DNA of 64,000 nt from Xanthostigma xanthostigma. Its lineage: Eukaryota > Arthropoda > Insecta > Raphidioptera > Raphidiidae. How positions within the stretch are numbered: position 1 is the stretch's first letter; every line of letters starts with the position of its first letter. Shown here in pieces: positions 45,501 to 48,222 of this stretch. A program made the translations under genes and the position numbers. The notes under the pieces are model-generated. The model searched no databases. It was given only the letters and a program-made list of their open reading frames with translations, and was not told the origin of the DNA. Location: NCBI GenBank assembly GCA_963575645.1, contig OY754475.1:19506509-19570508 (forward strand). The letters are read 5' to 3'.

Positions 45501-47127
45501 GTCCGGGAACGTGAATGCCGCAACACTGTTCATATCGGTGGCGACATATAACCGGCTTCTATCGGAGCCGCACGAACCGTGACACACGCCCAAAGCGAAA
45601 TCACCCGCTCCGATAGACGACGGATCATCGTCGTCGATGCCTTCCCAAACCCGGACTTCGCCACCCTTTCCGCATGTTAGTATATGTCTGCGATTTCACA
45701 ATACCAACCAATATACAATCTGCGTTTTAAGTGTCCCCCCTCCCACAAAGTGTCTATCTCCTCCATTTTAACTTTCGAACGAATCGAAAAGAGTTCGTAC
45801 AAAATTTAAGTGAATCTTATCACAAAAACTATAAATTTGTTTTAGGAAATTCAAAGATGACACCAGAAACAGTATGGATTTTTAGATAAAAGGGGTGGGG
45901 GGACTCATGCTGGCTGGCATTTCAGAGGCTCGTTTAAAAAAATTGTAAATTCAAATTGTCCGTTCTCTAGTTATGAATAGTTAAGAAAAAAATACGTAAA
46001 AACCTTTTTTAAGTTAATTGGATGTACTAAAAGCTAGAAAATAAGGACTTTGATCAGACTAAAATTAAATCGTGGGACGCATTTAGTAATATTAAGGCGT
46101 TCGAAAGCTAGACATGTTTTCCAATCTCAAACAAATGAAAGTTTTCTACTAAAAGCGCCCCACGCTTTTATTTTAGTCTGATCAAAGCCCCAGATTGGCG
46201 ACCCATAATTATTTTCTAGCTTTTAGTACATCATCGATTGTACAATAAAACCGTTTGATTCAAAAGAGGTGTTTTGTCTAATTTATTTTTAAGTTTTTAT
46301 TTGAAAGTGCGAATTGCATCCGGACGAAAGCCGGATCGATCAGTTAGTTACCATAATATTGTATCGTCATTGGAACTACTCAACCGATTAACGGGAAGTT
46401 GGTGAAAATTTAAAAGTGCGATTCGCACTCGGACGAAGCCGGGCCGGTCAGCCGTTTATCATAATACCTACTGTATTGTCTTCGGAACTACACATGTGCA
46501 AAATTTCATCTCAATCGGATAACGGAAAAGTCGTAAAATTTGAAACAAACAAATAAATAAAGGGAACGCCAAGTTAAATCAAAACCGTTCTGAGACAATC
46601 AAAACAATGCTTCTACGAGTTTTGTTACCCAAAAAAAAGAAGTATGAGCTGTTTTCTAGATGTTATTAGTCAAACCTTGCTTTTTTATTGTTGTCCAAAA
46701 CCAAAATGCTGATTTTTTTAACAACCTGCCCCGAAATTTGGTATACTGAACCTGGCAACACATAGTTTAAGTCTTAAGGTCCCAGAATTACAAAACTGTT
46801 TGCGATCCTACTTTCCAGACTGAAATAACCGTGCAGCTTGCGCTAAATTAAATATGAATTTATATGAAAAAAACACCTTAATTGTTTAGTTCTTACGATT
46901 TACAGAGAATTATATCAAATAGGTTTGTAAAAAACGTCAAATAAGCATTTAAAAGTCCAATGACAATACAGTTTATGATAATACTAAAGGTTAAATAAGT
47001 TCACTTTTAACAAAAAAAACTTGTTAATAAATGAATGTTGACTAACTTACTTCCCATCGTTTGAATAAGAAACATCTGTGTGACCCTCAAAATGCGAATA
47101 TCGTAAAGGGGTACGTTTTAAAGTCAT
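3565..47127 (-). CDS. WDHD1: WDHD1 / AND-1 / Ctf4 replisome adaptor, 15 exons
   Basis: Exons (minus): 47127-47051, 45687-45429, 40975-40720, 38434-38150, 37286-37056, 35473-35170, 34335-34170, 32874-32748, 32053-31881, 30949-30815, 30166-30014, 28826-28644, 7274-7008, 5458-5213 and 3714-3565. They sum to 3012 nt with every join in frame: 1003 aa. The start [19 protein letters not shown] opens the N-terminal WD40 propeller (about residues 1-300); the middle propeller (about 400-780) includes [15 protein letters not shown] and [13 protein letters not shown]; the tail is charged and disordered. The family trimerises and links GINS/CMG helicase to DNA polymerase alpha-primase in the nucleus. I see no C-terminal HMG box, which vertebrate AND-1 has; the end is a Lys-rich tail with QSKLSAFAF. 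Intron 12 (about 21 kb) holds the ZAD zinc-finger cluster in antisense. The exon 6 acceptor is weak but is the only one that keeps frame. Confidence 0.93.
4125..4574. repeat. Long inverted-repeat MITE (TA target site), copy 1
   Basis: The element starts CAGGGTGAGTTTTAAG and ends CTTAAAACTCACCCTG, flanked by TA. Its two arms of about 195 bp (4125-4320 and 4378-4574) are almost perfect reverse complements around a short centre. A second copy is at 42666-43135. A transcript across it would fold into a long hairpin. It lies in WDHD1 intron 14 and abuts the next element at 4581. Confidence 0.85.
4581..5120. mobile_element. Mariner-like non-autonomous element, copy A
   Basis: It begins CAGTATGTAAACACG and shares its length with copies at 34426-34987 and 52766-53799; the right TIR is cut off near TTTTTTCCCAATG. 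The interior, read on the minus strand, matches the transposase remnant described for the 52766 copy. It lies in WDHD1 intron 14, directly after the inverted-repeat MITE. Confidence 0.7.
5797..5957 (-). repeat. 'tatactaatataaag' family fragment
   Basis: Reverse orientation: it opens with CACCCGAGCGAAGCCGGGTC and closes with TTTATAATACTAGTATAGAT, the hallmark ends of the family also at 32463, 36741, 37736 and 55286. It is a non-coding dispersed retroelement-type repeat. Confidence 0.6.
5968..6503. mobile_element. hAT-type non-autonomous element with 8-bp target duplication
   Basis: Ends CAGTGATTCCCAAA / TTTGGGAACCTCTG are inverted repeats. Flanks 5960-5967 and 6504-6511 are both ATATAGTA, a perfect 8-bp duplication typical of hAT. 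A short open frame inside (about 80 codons) shows no recognisable transposase. Confidence 0.88.
6745..6993. mobile_element. hAT-type MITE beside the WDHD1 exon 13 splice donor
   Basis: Ends CAGGGCCGGATTTA / TAAATTCGGCCCTG are inverted repeats, and AAAAGAAT flanks both sides (6737-6744 and 6994-7001). On the gene strand the exon 13 donor GTAAAC (7007-7002) is followed at once by the target duplication, so the insertion is at intron position +7. Confidence 0.9.
7365..7490. repeat. 126-bp direct repeat, left copy
   Basis: It is nearly identical to 9035-9160 (TACTATTTCTGTTATCTTTC start, AATTATTTTTTATATT end; only a few substitutions). The pair brackets the repeat-plus-LINE composite at 7491-9034. 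It could be a terminal direct repeat of an unrecognised element or a local duplication. Confidence 0.75.
7491..9034. mobile_element. Inverted-repeat element, second copy, interrupted by a LINE
   Basis: It is the same family as 2850-3301. The part before the LINE (7491-7811) contains a roughly 62-bp internal tandem duplication (TGCATAGTTTCTGGACCAAT occurs twice, near 7566 and 7642). The part after it (8893-9034) resumes exactly at CTCGTGCTAGTTGAATAAA, which is continuous in the intact copy near 3153. Confidence 0.75.
7819..8811 (+). pseudogene. Non-LTR retrotransposon (LINE) reverse transcriptase, 5'-truncated
   Basis: This 330-codon open frame covers the C-terminal half of a LINE reverse transcriptase. 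It shows [13 protein letters not shown], the catalytic FADDTSILF box, [14 protein letters not shown] and [14 protein letters not shown], then the thumb and C-terminal region. The N-terminal palm, the endonuclease and any ORF1 are missing, so it is a dead-on-arrival copy even though the remaining frame is intact (a young insertion). After the stop comes TACTGAATAAAGGC and then a (ATT)n tail at about 8870-8892, the microsatellite end typical of CR1/Daphne-like LINEs. The clade is an inference. It lies inside the inverted-repeat element at 7491-9034. Confidence 0.88.
9035..9160. repeat. 126-bp direct repeat, right copy
   Basis: Partner of 7365-7490. Downstream it runs into TTTTTAGATCAGTTCTGAAG, which resembles the segment at 41545-41700, so the right copy may be part of a longer retroelement 3' end. 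Confidence 0.7.
9265..9458. mobile_element. piggyBac-like MITE with TTAA target sites
   Basis: TTAA is present at 9261-9264 and 9459-9462. Inside it the inverted ends are CACTTTGACGGACA / TGTCCGTCAAAGCG. The 194-bp body contains a palindrome (CGACGGCTTCAGCCGTCG) and is non-coding. TTAA duplication is the signature of piggyBac transposition. Confidence 0.75.
9932..11445 (+). CDS. Z1: ZAD-C2H2 zinc-finger protein, 6 fingers
   Basis: Two exons, 9932-10081 and 10279-11445, joined in frame (438 aa). Exon 1 ([20 protein letters not shown] to MKCAPVQ) and the start of exon 2 ([20 protein letters not shown]) form the ZAD, a zinc-binding dimerisation domain with two CxxC pairs. An acidic linker follows with two IKEEPID repeats. 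Then come six C2H2 fingers (about residues 288-435) with TGEKP-type linkers, the last ending KRTHSSVV. The start is the ATG conserved in all paralogues; an in-frame upstream ATG at 9914 is not. It is a presumed sequence-specific nuclear DNA-binding regulator with unknown targets. AATAAA is at 11555. It sits in WDHD1 intron 12 in antisense. Family calls are firm; function is inferred. Confidence 0.9.
11805..11873 (+). pseudogene. tRNA-like sequence (tRNA-Arg-like), probably a pseudogene or SINE head
   Basis: The A box (TGGCTCAGTGGATAAGGC) and B box (GGTTCGATTCC) match class I tRNA promoters, and the whole resembles tRNA-Arg. The acceptor ends (GAGCGCT and CGCGCGA) pair only in the middle and the anticodon stem does not give a clear 7-nt loop, so I do not call a functional tRNA. 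Confidence 0.5.
12172..12715. mobile_element. MITE with about 48-bp terminal inverted repeats
   Basis: It starts TATATGTTACGGCTAATACG and ends CGTATTAACCGTAACATATA. The inverted repeats continue through ACTAGTTTATTCGCGAATTA with few mismatches. The 540-bp body carries further GCGAATTA motifs and is non-coding. It lies between Z1 and Z2. Confidence 0.8.
12822..12890. mobile_element. Fragment of the 'TATAATACGCGCC' MITE
   Basis: Only the right end remains (TCTAACTTCCGAGCCTTTTA, then GGCGCGTATTGTA), matching 47780-47851. There is no left end nearby. Confidence 0.6.
13148..13284 (+). promoter_or_regulatory. Shared upstream block of the ZAD genes (Z2 copy)
   Basis: CTGTCCTTGAATTATTCAAA followed by ACCACTGA is found upstream of Z2, and in near-identical form upstream of Z5 (about 20398) and Z7 (about 25783). 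A second part just before the ATG (GCAGTGTTACCACTGTAAAG, then ATAAAATTCGCGTA) is shared in variable form by most copies. I infer a duplicated promoter/5' UTR; no start site can be fixed from sequence. Confidence 0.5.
13285..14866 (+). CDS. Z2: ZAD-C2H2 zinc-finger protein, 9 fingers, decayed C-terminal finger
   Basis: Exons 13285-13434 and 13538-14866 join in frame (492 aa). The ZAD is complete ([40 protein letters not shown]). The linker has one clear acidic repeat ([12 protein letters not shown]). Nine C2H2 fingers follow; the fifth has an extra CxxC step ([16 protein letters not shown]). The frame stops at HQREHTG because of one extra T (CATACTGGTTGAGAG against CATACTGGTGAGAAG in intact paralogues). 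Downstream to 14934 lies the wreck of one more finger with a KHSSI-like end. The last two intact fingers (RESCN, SETGA) recur in Z1 and Z3. The protein may still work with nine fingers. It lies antisense in WDHD1 intron 12. Confidence 0.88.
15454..15781. mobile_element. Mariner-type MITE inserted just upstream of Z3
   Basis: Inverted ends CAGTGTGTCCCCGGATTGAG / CTCAATCCGGAGACACACTG are flanked by TA on both sides. It ends 55 bp before the Z3 start codon, so it replaces or displaces the upstream promoter sequence seen in sister genes. Confidence 0.85.
15837..17163 (+). CDS. Z3: ZAD-C2H2 zinc-finger protein, 6 fingers (one degenerate)
   Basis: Exons 15837-15986 and 16102-17163 join in frame (403 aa). 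The ZAD is intact, reading [15 protein letters not shown] in exon 2 (Arg to Ser beside the Cys, shared with Z4). The linker has one IKEEPID repeat. Of six fingers, the second has lost its first Cys ([10 protein letters not shown], where Z4 has [10 protein letters not shown]). The frame ends at HQREHTG by the same extra T as Z2, followed by the same decayed terminal finger. About 450 bp of 3' flank is also shared with Z2, so the two arose by recent tandem duplication. Target genes are unknown. Confidence 0.88.
17697..18001 (+). mobile_element. LINE 3' fragment
   Basis: A short frame reads [20 protein letters not shown] and ends at ACCAACTAG, followed by a 3' UTR, GAGCAATAAAC and an (ATT)n tail. 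It is the extreme 3' end of a non-LTR retrotransposon, different from the copy at 7819. It lies between Z3 and Z4. Confidence 0.6.
18021..18228. mobile_element. Fold-back element upstream of Z4, flanked by an ATCCATTTTT duplication
   Basis: Arms GGAAGGTTTTGGTTGAAG and CTCAACCCAAAACCTTCC are inverted. ATCCATTTTT occurs on both sides (about 18011 and 18229), a target duplication of 10-12 bp. The minus strand carries CTGAAGATG, a small stem and CGAAACG, a motif repeated elsewhere in the window. The long irregular duplication and the fold-back ends suggest a Penelope-like or other TPRT-type element rather than a DNA transposon. It ends about 50 bp before the Z4 start. Confidence 0.6.
18280..19715 (+). 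CDS. Z4: ZAD-C2H2 zinc-finger protein, 7 fingers, truncated by a TAG
   Basis: Exons 18280-18429 and 18537-19715 join in frame (442 aa). The ZAD is complete. The linker holds two tandem acidic repeats ([15 protein letters not shown] and [13 protein letters not shown]), like Z1. Seven C2H2 fingers follow. The frame ends at HTGEMPY where CAG, conserved in the family, is TAG; the finger would continue [11 protein letters not shown] before decaying by 19780. It is therefore a nonsense-truncated but otherwise intact reading frame. The ZAD exon is nearly identical to that of Z3, showing a recent common origin. Regulator role inferred; target unknown. Confidence 0.87.
20011..20330 (-). repeat. 'tatactaatataaag' family fragment
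   Basis: It begins CTAGCGGCCCGTCCCGGTTT (reverse of the family's closing motif) and runs into a diverged body. It is a dispersed non-coding repeat between Z4 and Z5. Confidence 0.5.
20545..22518 (+). CDS. Z5: ZAD-C2H2 zinc-finger protein, 12 fingers (fullest copy)
   Basis: Exons 20545-20694 and 20815-22518 join in frame (617 aa), the longest member. The ZAD reads [40 protein letters not shown]. The linker has two acidic repeats ([13 protein letters not shown] and [12 protein letters not shown]). Twelve C2H2 fingers follow with near-perfect HTGEKP linkers; finger 8 has the extra CxxC step ([16 protein letters not shown]). The C-terminus KRKHSSVV is intact, matching Z1, so this copy and Z1 show the ancestral end of the protein. 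It is the best candidate for a fully functional member. The shared upstream promoter block is present at about 20398-20440. Function inferred: DNA-binding regulator dimerising through ZAD. Confidence 0.92.
23132..24697 (+). CDS. Z6: ZAD-C2H2 zinc-finger protein, 7 fingers plus one dead finger
   Basis: Exons 23132-23281 and 23477-24697 join in frame (456 aa). The ZAD is complete ([15 protein letters not shown]). One acidic repeat ([15 protein letters not shown]) is in the linker. After finger 1, a short [14 protein letters not shown] stretch is a finger that lost its cysteines by deletion. The CxxC-step finger ([18 protein letters not shown]) has lost the outer Cys but keeps the inner pair. 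The frame ends HTGEILQ; the following bases to 24759 are the remains of the terminal finger joined out of frame by a deletion. Fingers TTNSA and SSQN are shared with Z7 and Z5/Z2. An upstream in-frame ATG at 23078 is not conserved and is not used here. Confidence 0.87.
24888..25385. mobile_element. MITE family 'AATAGGTCATATGCAT', copy 1
   Basis: Ends AATAGGTCATATGCATGA / CATGCATATGACCCATT are inverted repeats. About 500 bp, non-coding. Sister copies are at 33230-33732, 36097-36595 (reverse) and 52838-53331, all closely similar, so the family was recently active. Confidence 0.85.
25874..26441. mobile_element. TIR element carrying a THAP-domain exon, inserted upstream of Z7
   Basis: The ends ATGTATACGCTA / TAGCGTATACAT are inverted, and an inner pair GCGACATTTGCGCC / TTTGCGCC (reverse complement) followed by TCGTGT continues the symmetry. 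In the sister gene Z6 the matching promoter reads GATGTATATTCATGTTTATC without the insert, which marks the insertion point, possibly with TATA duplicated. A THAP exon lies within. A P-element-type or other THAP-bearing transposon derivative is inferred. Confidence 0.55.
26015..26165 (+). pseudogene. Orphan THAP-domain first exon
   Basis: [19 protein letters not shown], then a stretch with FHRFPGF, follows the THAP zinc-finger start pattern (Cys-x4-Cys, then His/Phe-Pro). It ends at a possible donor AGG|GTAATT, but no second exon with the distal Cys and His ligands can be found before Z7. The domain is therefore only half encoded. THAP domains occur in P-element transposases and host factors. 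Here it sits inside an inverted-repeat insert, so I read it as a transposon remnant. Confidence 0.5.
26442..26487 (+). promoter_or_regulatory. Proximal upstream block shared by Z3, Z4 and Z7
   Basis: CATTTTTG, then GCGCAGTGTTAACATTGT and GGTGTAAAATTTGCATA precede the Z7 ATG. Close variants occur before Z3 (about 15782-15836) and Z4 (about 18229-18279). TEs end directly before it in all three genes. Conservation suggests a 5' UTR or core promoter; this is inferred. Confidence 0.45.
26488..28331 (+). CDS. Z7: ZAD-C2H2 zinc-finger protein, 11 fingers
   Basis: Exons 26488-26637 and 26829-28331 join in frame (550 aa). The ZAD exon reads [20 protein letters not shown] and ends MMCAPVQ (Lys to Met, not a ligand). 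The donor is GTAAAC, weaker than the GTAAGT of its sisters. One acidic repeat ([15 protein letters not shown]) lies in the linker. Eleven C2H2 fingers follow; the fourth-to-fifth junction lost its aromatic-x start ([12 protein letters not shown]). The end HKCQHTVA differs from Z1 and Z5. Fingers GNSSY, SEPGT, SFSHD and TTNSA reappear in different sisters. It is the last functional-looking member before the WDHD1 exon 12 on the other strand. Targets unknown. Confidence 0.9.
28364..28522. mobile_element. Short MITE 33 bp after the Z7 stop
   Basis: ATATCGTCGGTCTAATTTTA and TAAAATTAGACCGACGATAT are perfect inverted ends, and the symmetry continues into CCTCGTAAGTCAA / TTGACTTACGGGG. The total is 159 bp, followed by a (TCTA)n microsatellite. 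It probably lies within the Z7 3' UTR. Confidence 0.85.
28876..29447 (-). mobile_element. Hairpin element with tRNA-like segment, copy 1
   Basis: Arms of about 120 bp (28876-29010 against 29040-29180) are near-perfect inverted repeats meeting at GCGTGGGGCGC / GCGCCCCACGC. Next comes a segment with tRNA promoter boxes (29241-29329, minus). The distal end ATATAAAGCGTGT mirrors ACACGCTTTATAT of the arm. A second copy is at 50220-50790 in the other orientation. It is non-coding. Confidence 0.8.
29241..29329 (-). pseudogene. tRNA-Leu/Ser-like sequence inside the hairpin element
   Basis: On the minus strand it reads TAGCCGTGCGGTCTAAGGC (A box), a long variable-arm-like middle, and GGTTCTAATCCC (B box), about 89 nt as in class II tRNAs. 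The anticodon arm does not fold cleanly and no CCA-ready acceptor stem is seen. It is repeated in the 50 kb copy, so it is part of a mobile element and not a housekeeping tRNA. Confidence 0.6.
30285..30449. mobile_element. MITE family 'TGACGTGATAACGTCTTAT', internally deleted copy
   Basis: It carries GGACGATAGTTTTACGTGAT at one end and TTATAAGACGTTATCACGTC at the other, as in the fuller copies at 51965-52175 and 60908-61166. The middle is shortened. It is in WDHD1 intron 10. Confidence 0.7.
31205..31805. repeat. Dispersed repeat, copy 1 (partner at 39960-40565)
   Basis: Nearly 600 bp is shared with 39960-40565, from GTGCGATTTATTCGCA-like sequence through ATATGATTGCAGGTATTCAA to CCTTAGCGTATTAATATATA. 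Both contain internal direct repeats of a roughly 20-bp unit around GTCAGATGGCAG. Neither has clear inverted ends or a protein-coding frame. Class unknown. Confidence 0.6.
32145..32462. mobile_element. hAT-type MITE inserted at the edge of another repeat
   Basis: Ends CAGGGGTCGACATCC / GGTTGCCGACCCCTG are inverted. Flanks ATTTATAC and ATCTATAC are 8 bp with one mismatch. The related uninterrupted sequence near 36722 (AACAAATCTATACTAAT) shows the site without the element. Confidence 0.8.
32463..32735 (+). repeat. 'tatactaatataaag' family copy
   Basis: It starts ATCTATACTAATAATATAAA and continues AACTACTCGTCCGATTTCA, closely matching 36741-36985. 3'-truncated. WDHD1 intron 8. Confidence 0.65.
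32939..34121. mobile_element. Composite TIR element with 'TATTCGAAT' ends in WDHD1 intron 7
   Basis: The left end (AGTGACGGGAGAATCGAATG) and right end (GAATTCGAATAGTCCCTTCA) are inverted, each followed inward by repeated TTCGAATAC words. The interior is split by the AATAGGTCATATGCAT MITE at 33230-33732, showing a later nested insertion. No coding frame is recognised. Confidence 0.55.
33230..33732. mobile_element. MITE family 'AATAGGTCATATGCAT', copy 2
   Basis: Full-length copy with ends ATAGGTCATATGCATAAA and ATGCATATGACCTATT, nested in the element at 32939-34121. Confidence 0.85.
34426..34987. mobile_element. Mariner-like non-autonomous element, copy B
   Basis: Ends CGGTATGTAAACACG / CGCGTTTACATACTG with TA on both sides. 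The plus strand keeps a decayed piece of transposase ([18 protein letters not shown], then [18 protein letters not shown]). It lies in WDHD1 intron 6, reverse to copies A and C. Confidence 0.75.
35676..36661. mobile_element. Tigger/pogo-like transposon remnant with nested MITE
   Basis: Ends CAGTGTAACCTCTTTATAAC / GTTATAAAGAGGTTACACTG are perfect inverted repeats flanked by TA. The minus strand at about 35995-35870 keeps a transposase C-terminus ([20 protein letters not shown], stop at 35870), matching the Tigger-type tail. A separate MITE occupies 36097-36595. WDHD1 intron 5. Confidence 0.82.
36097..36595. mobile_element. MITE family 'AATAGGTCATATGCAT', copy 3 (reverse)
   Basis: Reverse-oriented copy with intact ends, nested in the Tigger-like element. 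Confidence 0.85.
36741..36985 (+). repeat. 'tatactaatataaag' family copy
   Basis: It starts ATCTATACTAATAATATAAA and shares AACTACTCGTCCGATTTCA and ATTATCGCGTTAAAAGAAAA with 32463-32735. 3'-truncated. It follows the Tigger-like element. Confidence 0.65.
37313..37696. mobile_element. Second copy of the 'GTGATGTGCCGG' element, left end lost
   Basis: It shares about 380 bp with 590-951 and ends CGGATATCCGGCACATCACT. It begins within the element body, so it is 5'-truncated. WDHD1 intron 4. Confidence 0.7.
37736..38090 (+). repeat. 'tatactaatataaag' family, near-complete copy
   Basis: From TCTATACTAATATATAAAGC through GGAGCGGAGCATCAATGAAA to GGGTGAAACCGGGCGGGACC. This copy shows both ends of the family and serves as the uninterrupted comparison for the copy at 55286-55895. 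Confidence 0.75.
38510..38808. mobile_element. Fold-back element with AAGATTC flanks in WDHD1 intron 3
   Basis: Arms TGGTGGCATAGGATCAATGA and CGATCCTATGCCACCA (through CTTCAGTATTTGCTTAGTTC) are inverted. AAGATTC lies near both ends (38491 and 38809). The interior has CCGAAGATGGC, a loop and GCCGAAACGTC, the same motif as in the fold-back element before Z4. Probably the same retroelement type. Confidence 0.6.
38819..39554. mobile_element. PIF/Harbinger-like element with transposase fragment
   Basis: Ends GGCTAGGTTCACACGATACG and TGTGAACGTAGCC are inverted and flanked by TTA, the Harbinger target. A second start (AGGCTACGTTCACACC at 38947) suggests two overlapping copies. The plus strand at about 39101-39250 reads [40 protein letters not shown], which matches the region before the DDE domain of Harbinger nucleases. 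No catalytic residues remain. WDHD1 intron 3. Confidence 0.75.
39960..40565. repeat. Dispersed repeat, copy 2 (partner at 31205-31805)
   Basis: The same order of blocks as copy 1 with several small deletions (for example 'ccgtcgg' missing after TTGAGCTAAGCC). It ends in TTAATATATATGATAATG-type sequence. It lies in WDHD1 intron 3, so both copies are in introns of the same gene. Confidence 0.6.
41049..41375. mobile_element. MITE with 'AAGTGAAACTTTTATT' ends
   Basis: Ends AAGTGAAACTTTTATT / AATAAAAGTTTCACTT are perfect 16-bp inverted repeats. The 327-bp body is relatively GC-rich in the centre and non-coding. WDHD1 intron 2. Confidence 0.75.
41545..41700. repeat. Retroelement 3' fragment related to 9120-9260
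   Basis: AATAGAAACTAAATATTAAT, then AGATCAGTCTGAAGAAGATT, CGGATCGAAACGTT and TTGTCTGAAAAATTGGTC occur here and near 9130-9255 in the same order. Confidence 0.55.
41931..42588. mobile_element. hAT-type element in a poly-C target
   Basis: Ends CAGTGGCGGATTTATAG / TTGCCAGCAGGC-CAAATCCGCCACTG. Flanks are GAC plus a C-run on the left and GACCCCCC on the right, consistent with an 8-bp duplication whose left copy grew by C slippage. 658 bp, non-coding. WDHD1 intron 2. Confidence 0.78.
42666..43135. repeat. Long inverted-repeat MITE, copy 2
   Basis: The same family as 4125-4574, with arms of about 205 bp in near-perfect symmetry (CAGGTGAGTTTTAAGTTGAT / ATCAACTTAAAACTCACTCT). The central spacer differs. 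TA flanks. WDHD1 intron 2. Confidence 0.85.
43136..44288. other. Intron stretch with no clear gene; one coding-like patch
   Basis: AT-rich WDHD1 intron 2 sequence. On the minus strand at about 43490-43335 an open frame reads [36 protein letters not shown] and ends [10 protein letters not shown] before TAA. It looks protein-like but I do not recognise it, and no splice partner is evident. It may be an old transposon or processed-gene remnant. Confidence 0.3.
44289..44741. mobile_element. MITE with 'AAAGGCCGCTGCACACGAGG' ends
   Basis: Ends AAAGGCCGCTGCACACGAGG / CCTCGTATGCAGCGGCCTTT are inverted. About 450 bp; the interior has repeated GCTAG words and no coding frame. Target duplication not certain. 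Confidence 0.75.
44786..45284. mobile_element. hAT-type element with perfect 8-bp target duplication
   Basis: Ends CAGTGCCGGATTTCA / TTAATCCGGCCCTC; CGTTTATC flanks both sides (44778-44785 and 45285-45292). Inner repeats of CCTAGGGGCCC sit near both ends. Non-coding. WDHD1 intron 2. Confidence 0.85.
46021..46232. mobile_element. MITE with 'GATGTACTAAAAGCTAG' ends in WDHD1 intron 1
   Basis: Ends GATGTACTAAAAGCTAGAAA / TTTCTAGCTTTTAGTACATC are inverted, with an inner pair ACTTTGATCAGACTAAAAT / ATTTTAGTCTGATCAAAG. 212 bp. The centre has GCGCCCCACGCTTTT, also found in the hairpin element at 28.9 and 50.6 kb. Confidence 0.8.
46310..46555 (-). repeat. Two tandem fragments of a 'cggacgaagccgg' repeat
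   Basis: CCGGACGAAAGCCGGATCG and CTCGGACGAAGCCGGGCCGG recur about 112 bp apart with shared flanks, resembling the reverse end of the 'tatactaatataaag' family. From 46556 to 47050 I see nothing further. Confidence 0.45.
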
Positions 47128-47547
47128 ATTTAAAATAATATTTAGTTAAAAACACTTAAAAACACATTCGACGAGGCACAATACTTTCGTCAACATGACA
47201 TTTTAAAAACGCGGGAAACTGCACCGCTGACAAGTGTTAAAGAGAGAAAGATATATGTAGAGTTTCGCAAAGTAGAAAGAGATGACTGCGATGAGCAAAG
47301 CGCAGCCTACTGCAAAATCGACGATTTAAATTCTATTGAGCTTGTAAATTTTAAAGATAGATAAATCATGATAAAGTAAAAGTTTGTTATTCTAGAAAAT
47401 TGTTAAAGATAAACGAAAACTAAAGAAAATCTTTTAGCGTATTTAATGAAAACTTTTTTTAAATTAGAAAACTAATTAAAAAAGAGACTGTTTTTTACAA
47501 TTTTACACTACACTGCAGTGAATTTCGTATAAAATTAAATTAATATA

Positions 47548-47851
47548 TATAATACGCGCAACGGATCTAAAAGGTTCGGAAGTCGCAAAAGCACATTTTA
47601 GAGCCGTTGAGGCTCCCACCACCTCCCAGCTACCTGCACGGAACGTGCGCTCGTCGCTAATTGGCCGCGATCGCTCGTTGCCTTTGTCGCTTTCCTGCTT
47701 TAAAGTACAGTCGAGTACGCTATTGTCAAGTTGTTATTGTTATTTTAGTTTTGTTGAGTTGCGAGTTTGTAGCTTTTCAACAGACTGTACAAGCGCAAGC
47801 CCGCATTCACATCTAACTTCCGAGCTTTTTAGATTCGTGGCGCGTATTATA
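47548..47851. mobile_element. MITE family 'TATAATACGCGCC', copy in the WDHD1-DDX23 spacer
   Basis: Full copy with both ends. It lies in the 1.1-kb space between the WDHD1 start (47127) and the DDX23 stop (48223), about 420 bp upstream of the WDHD1 ATG, and could affect that promoter. The rest of 47128-48222 shows no gene. Confidence 0.8.
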
Positions 47852-48222
47852 CGTGAGTTTTGTTGCCAATAAGTTTTATTTCAAAAATCTCGTCTAAGAA
47901 ATATTGACGTTTTTGTCAGGAAGTCAAAAACCGACTCCCCGACTGATCTGAAATTTTGTAGGATGAAGGTTTTTACATGGATTCATAGCCAGGTCATATC
48001 AAATACATTTTCATAGTTTCAATTAATGAAAAATAACTGAATATCGACTCGCAAGGATGGAAACATTTGGAGATCGGTGAACGATAGTGGTTTTATAGAT
48101 TTTTGCCACTCCTAGAAAAGATTGAAATGTCAATCCATGCCTTGAAATATGTTTATTAAAAAGTATTTCTTTCTAAAAACAGTTGACACATATACGCCAT
48201 TTCGATAAGCCAGTTGTTAAAT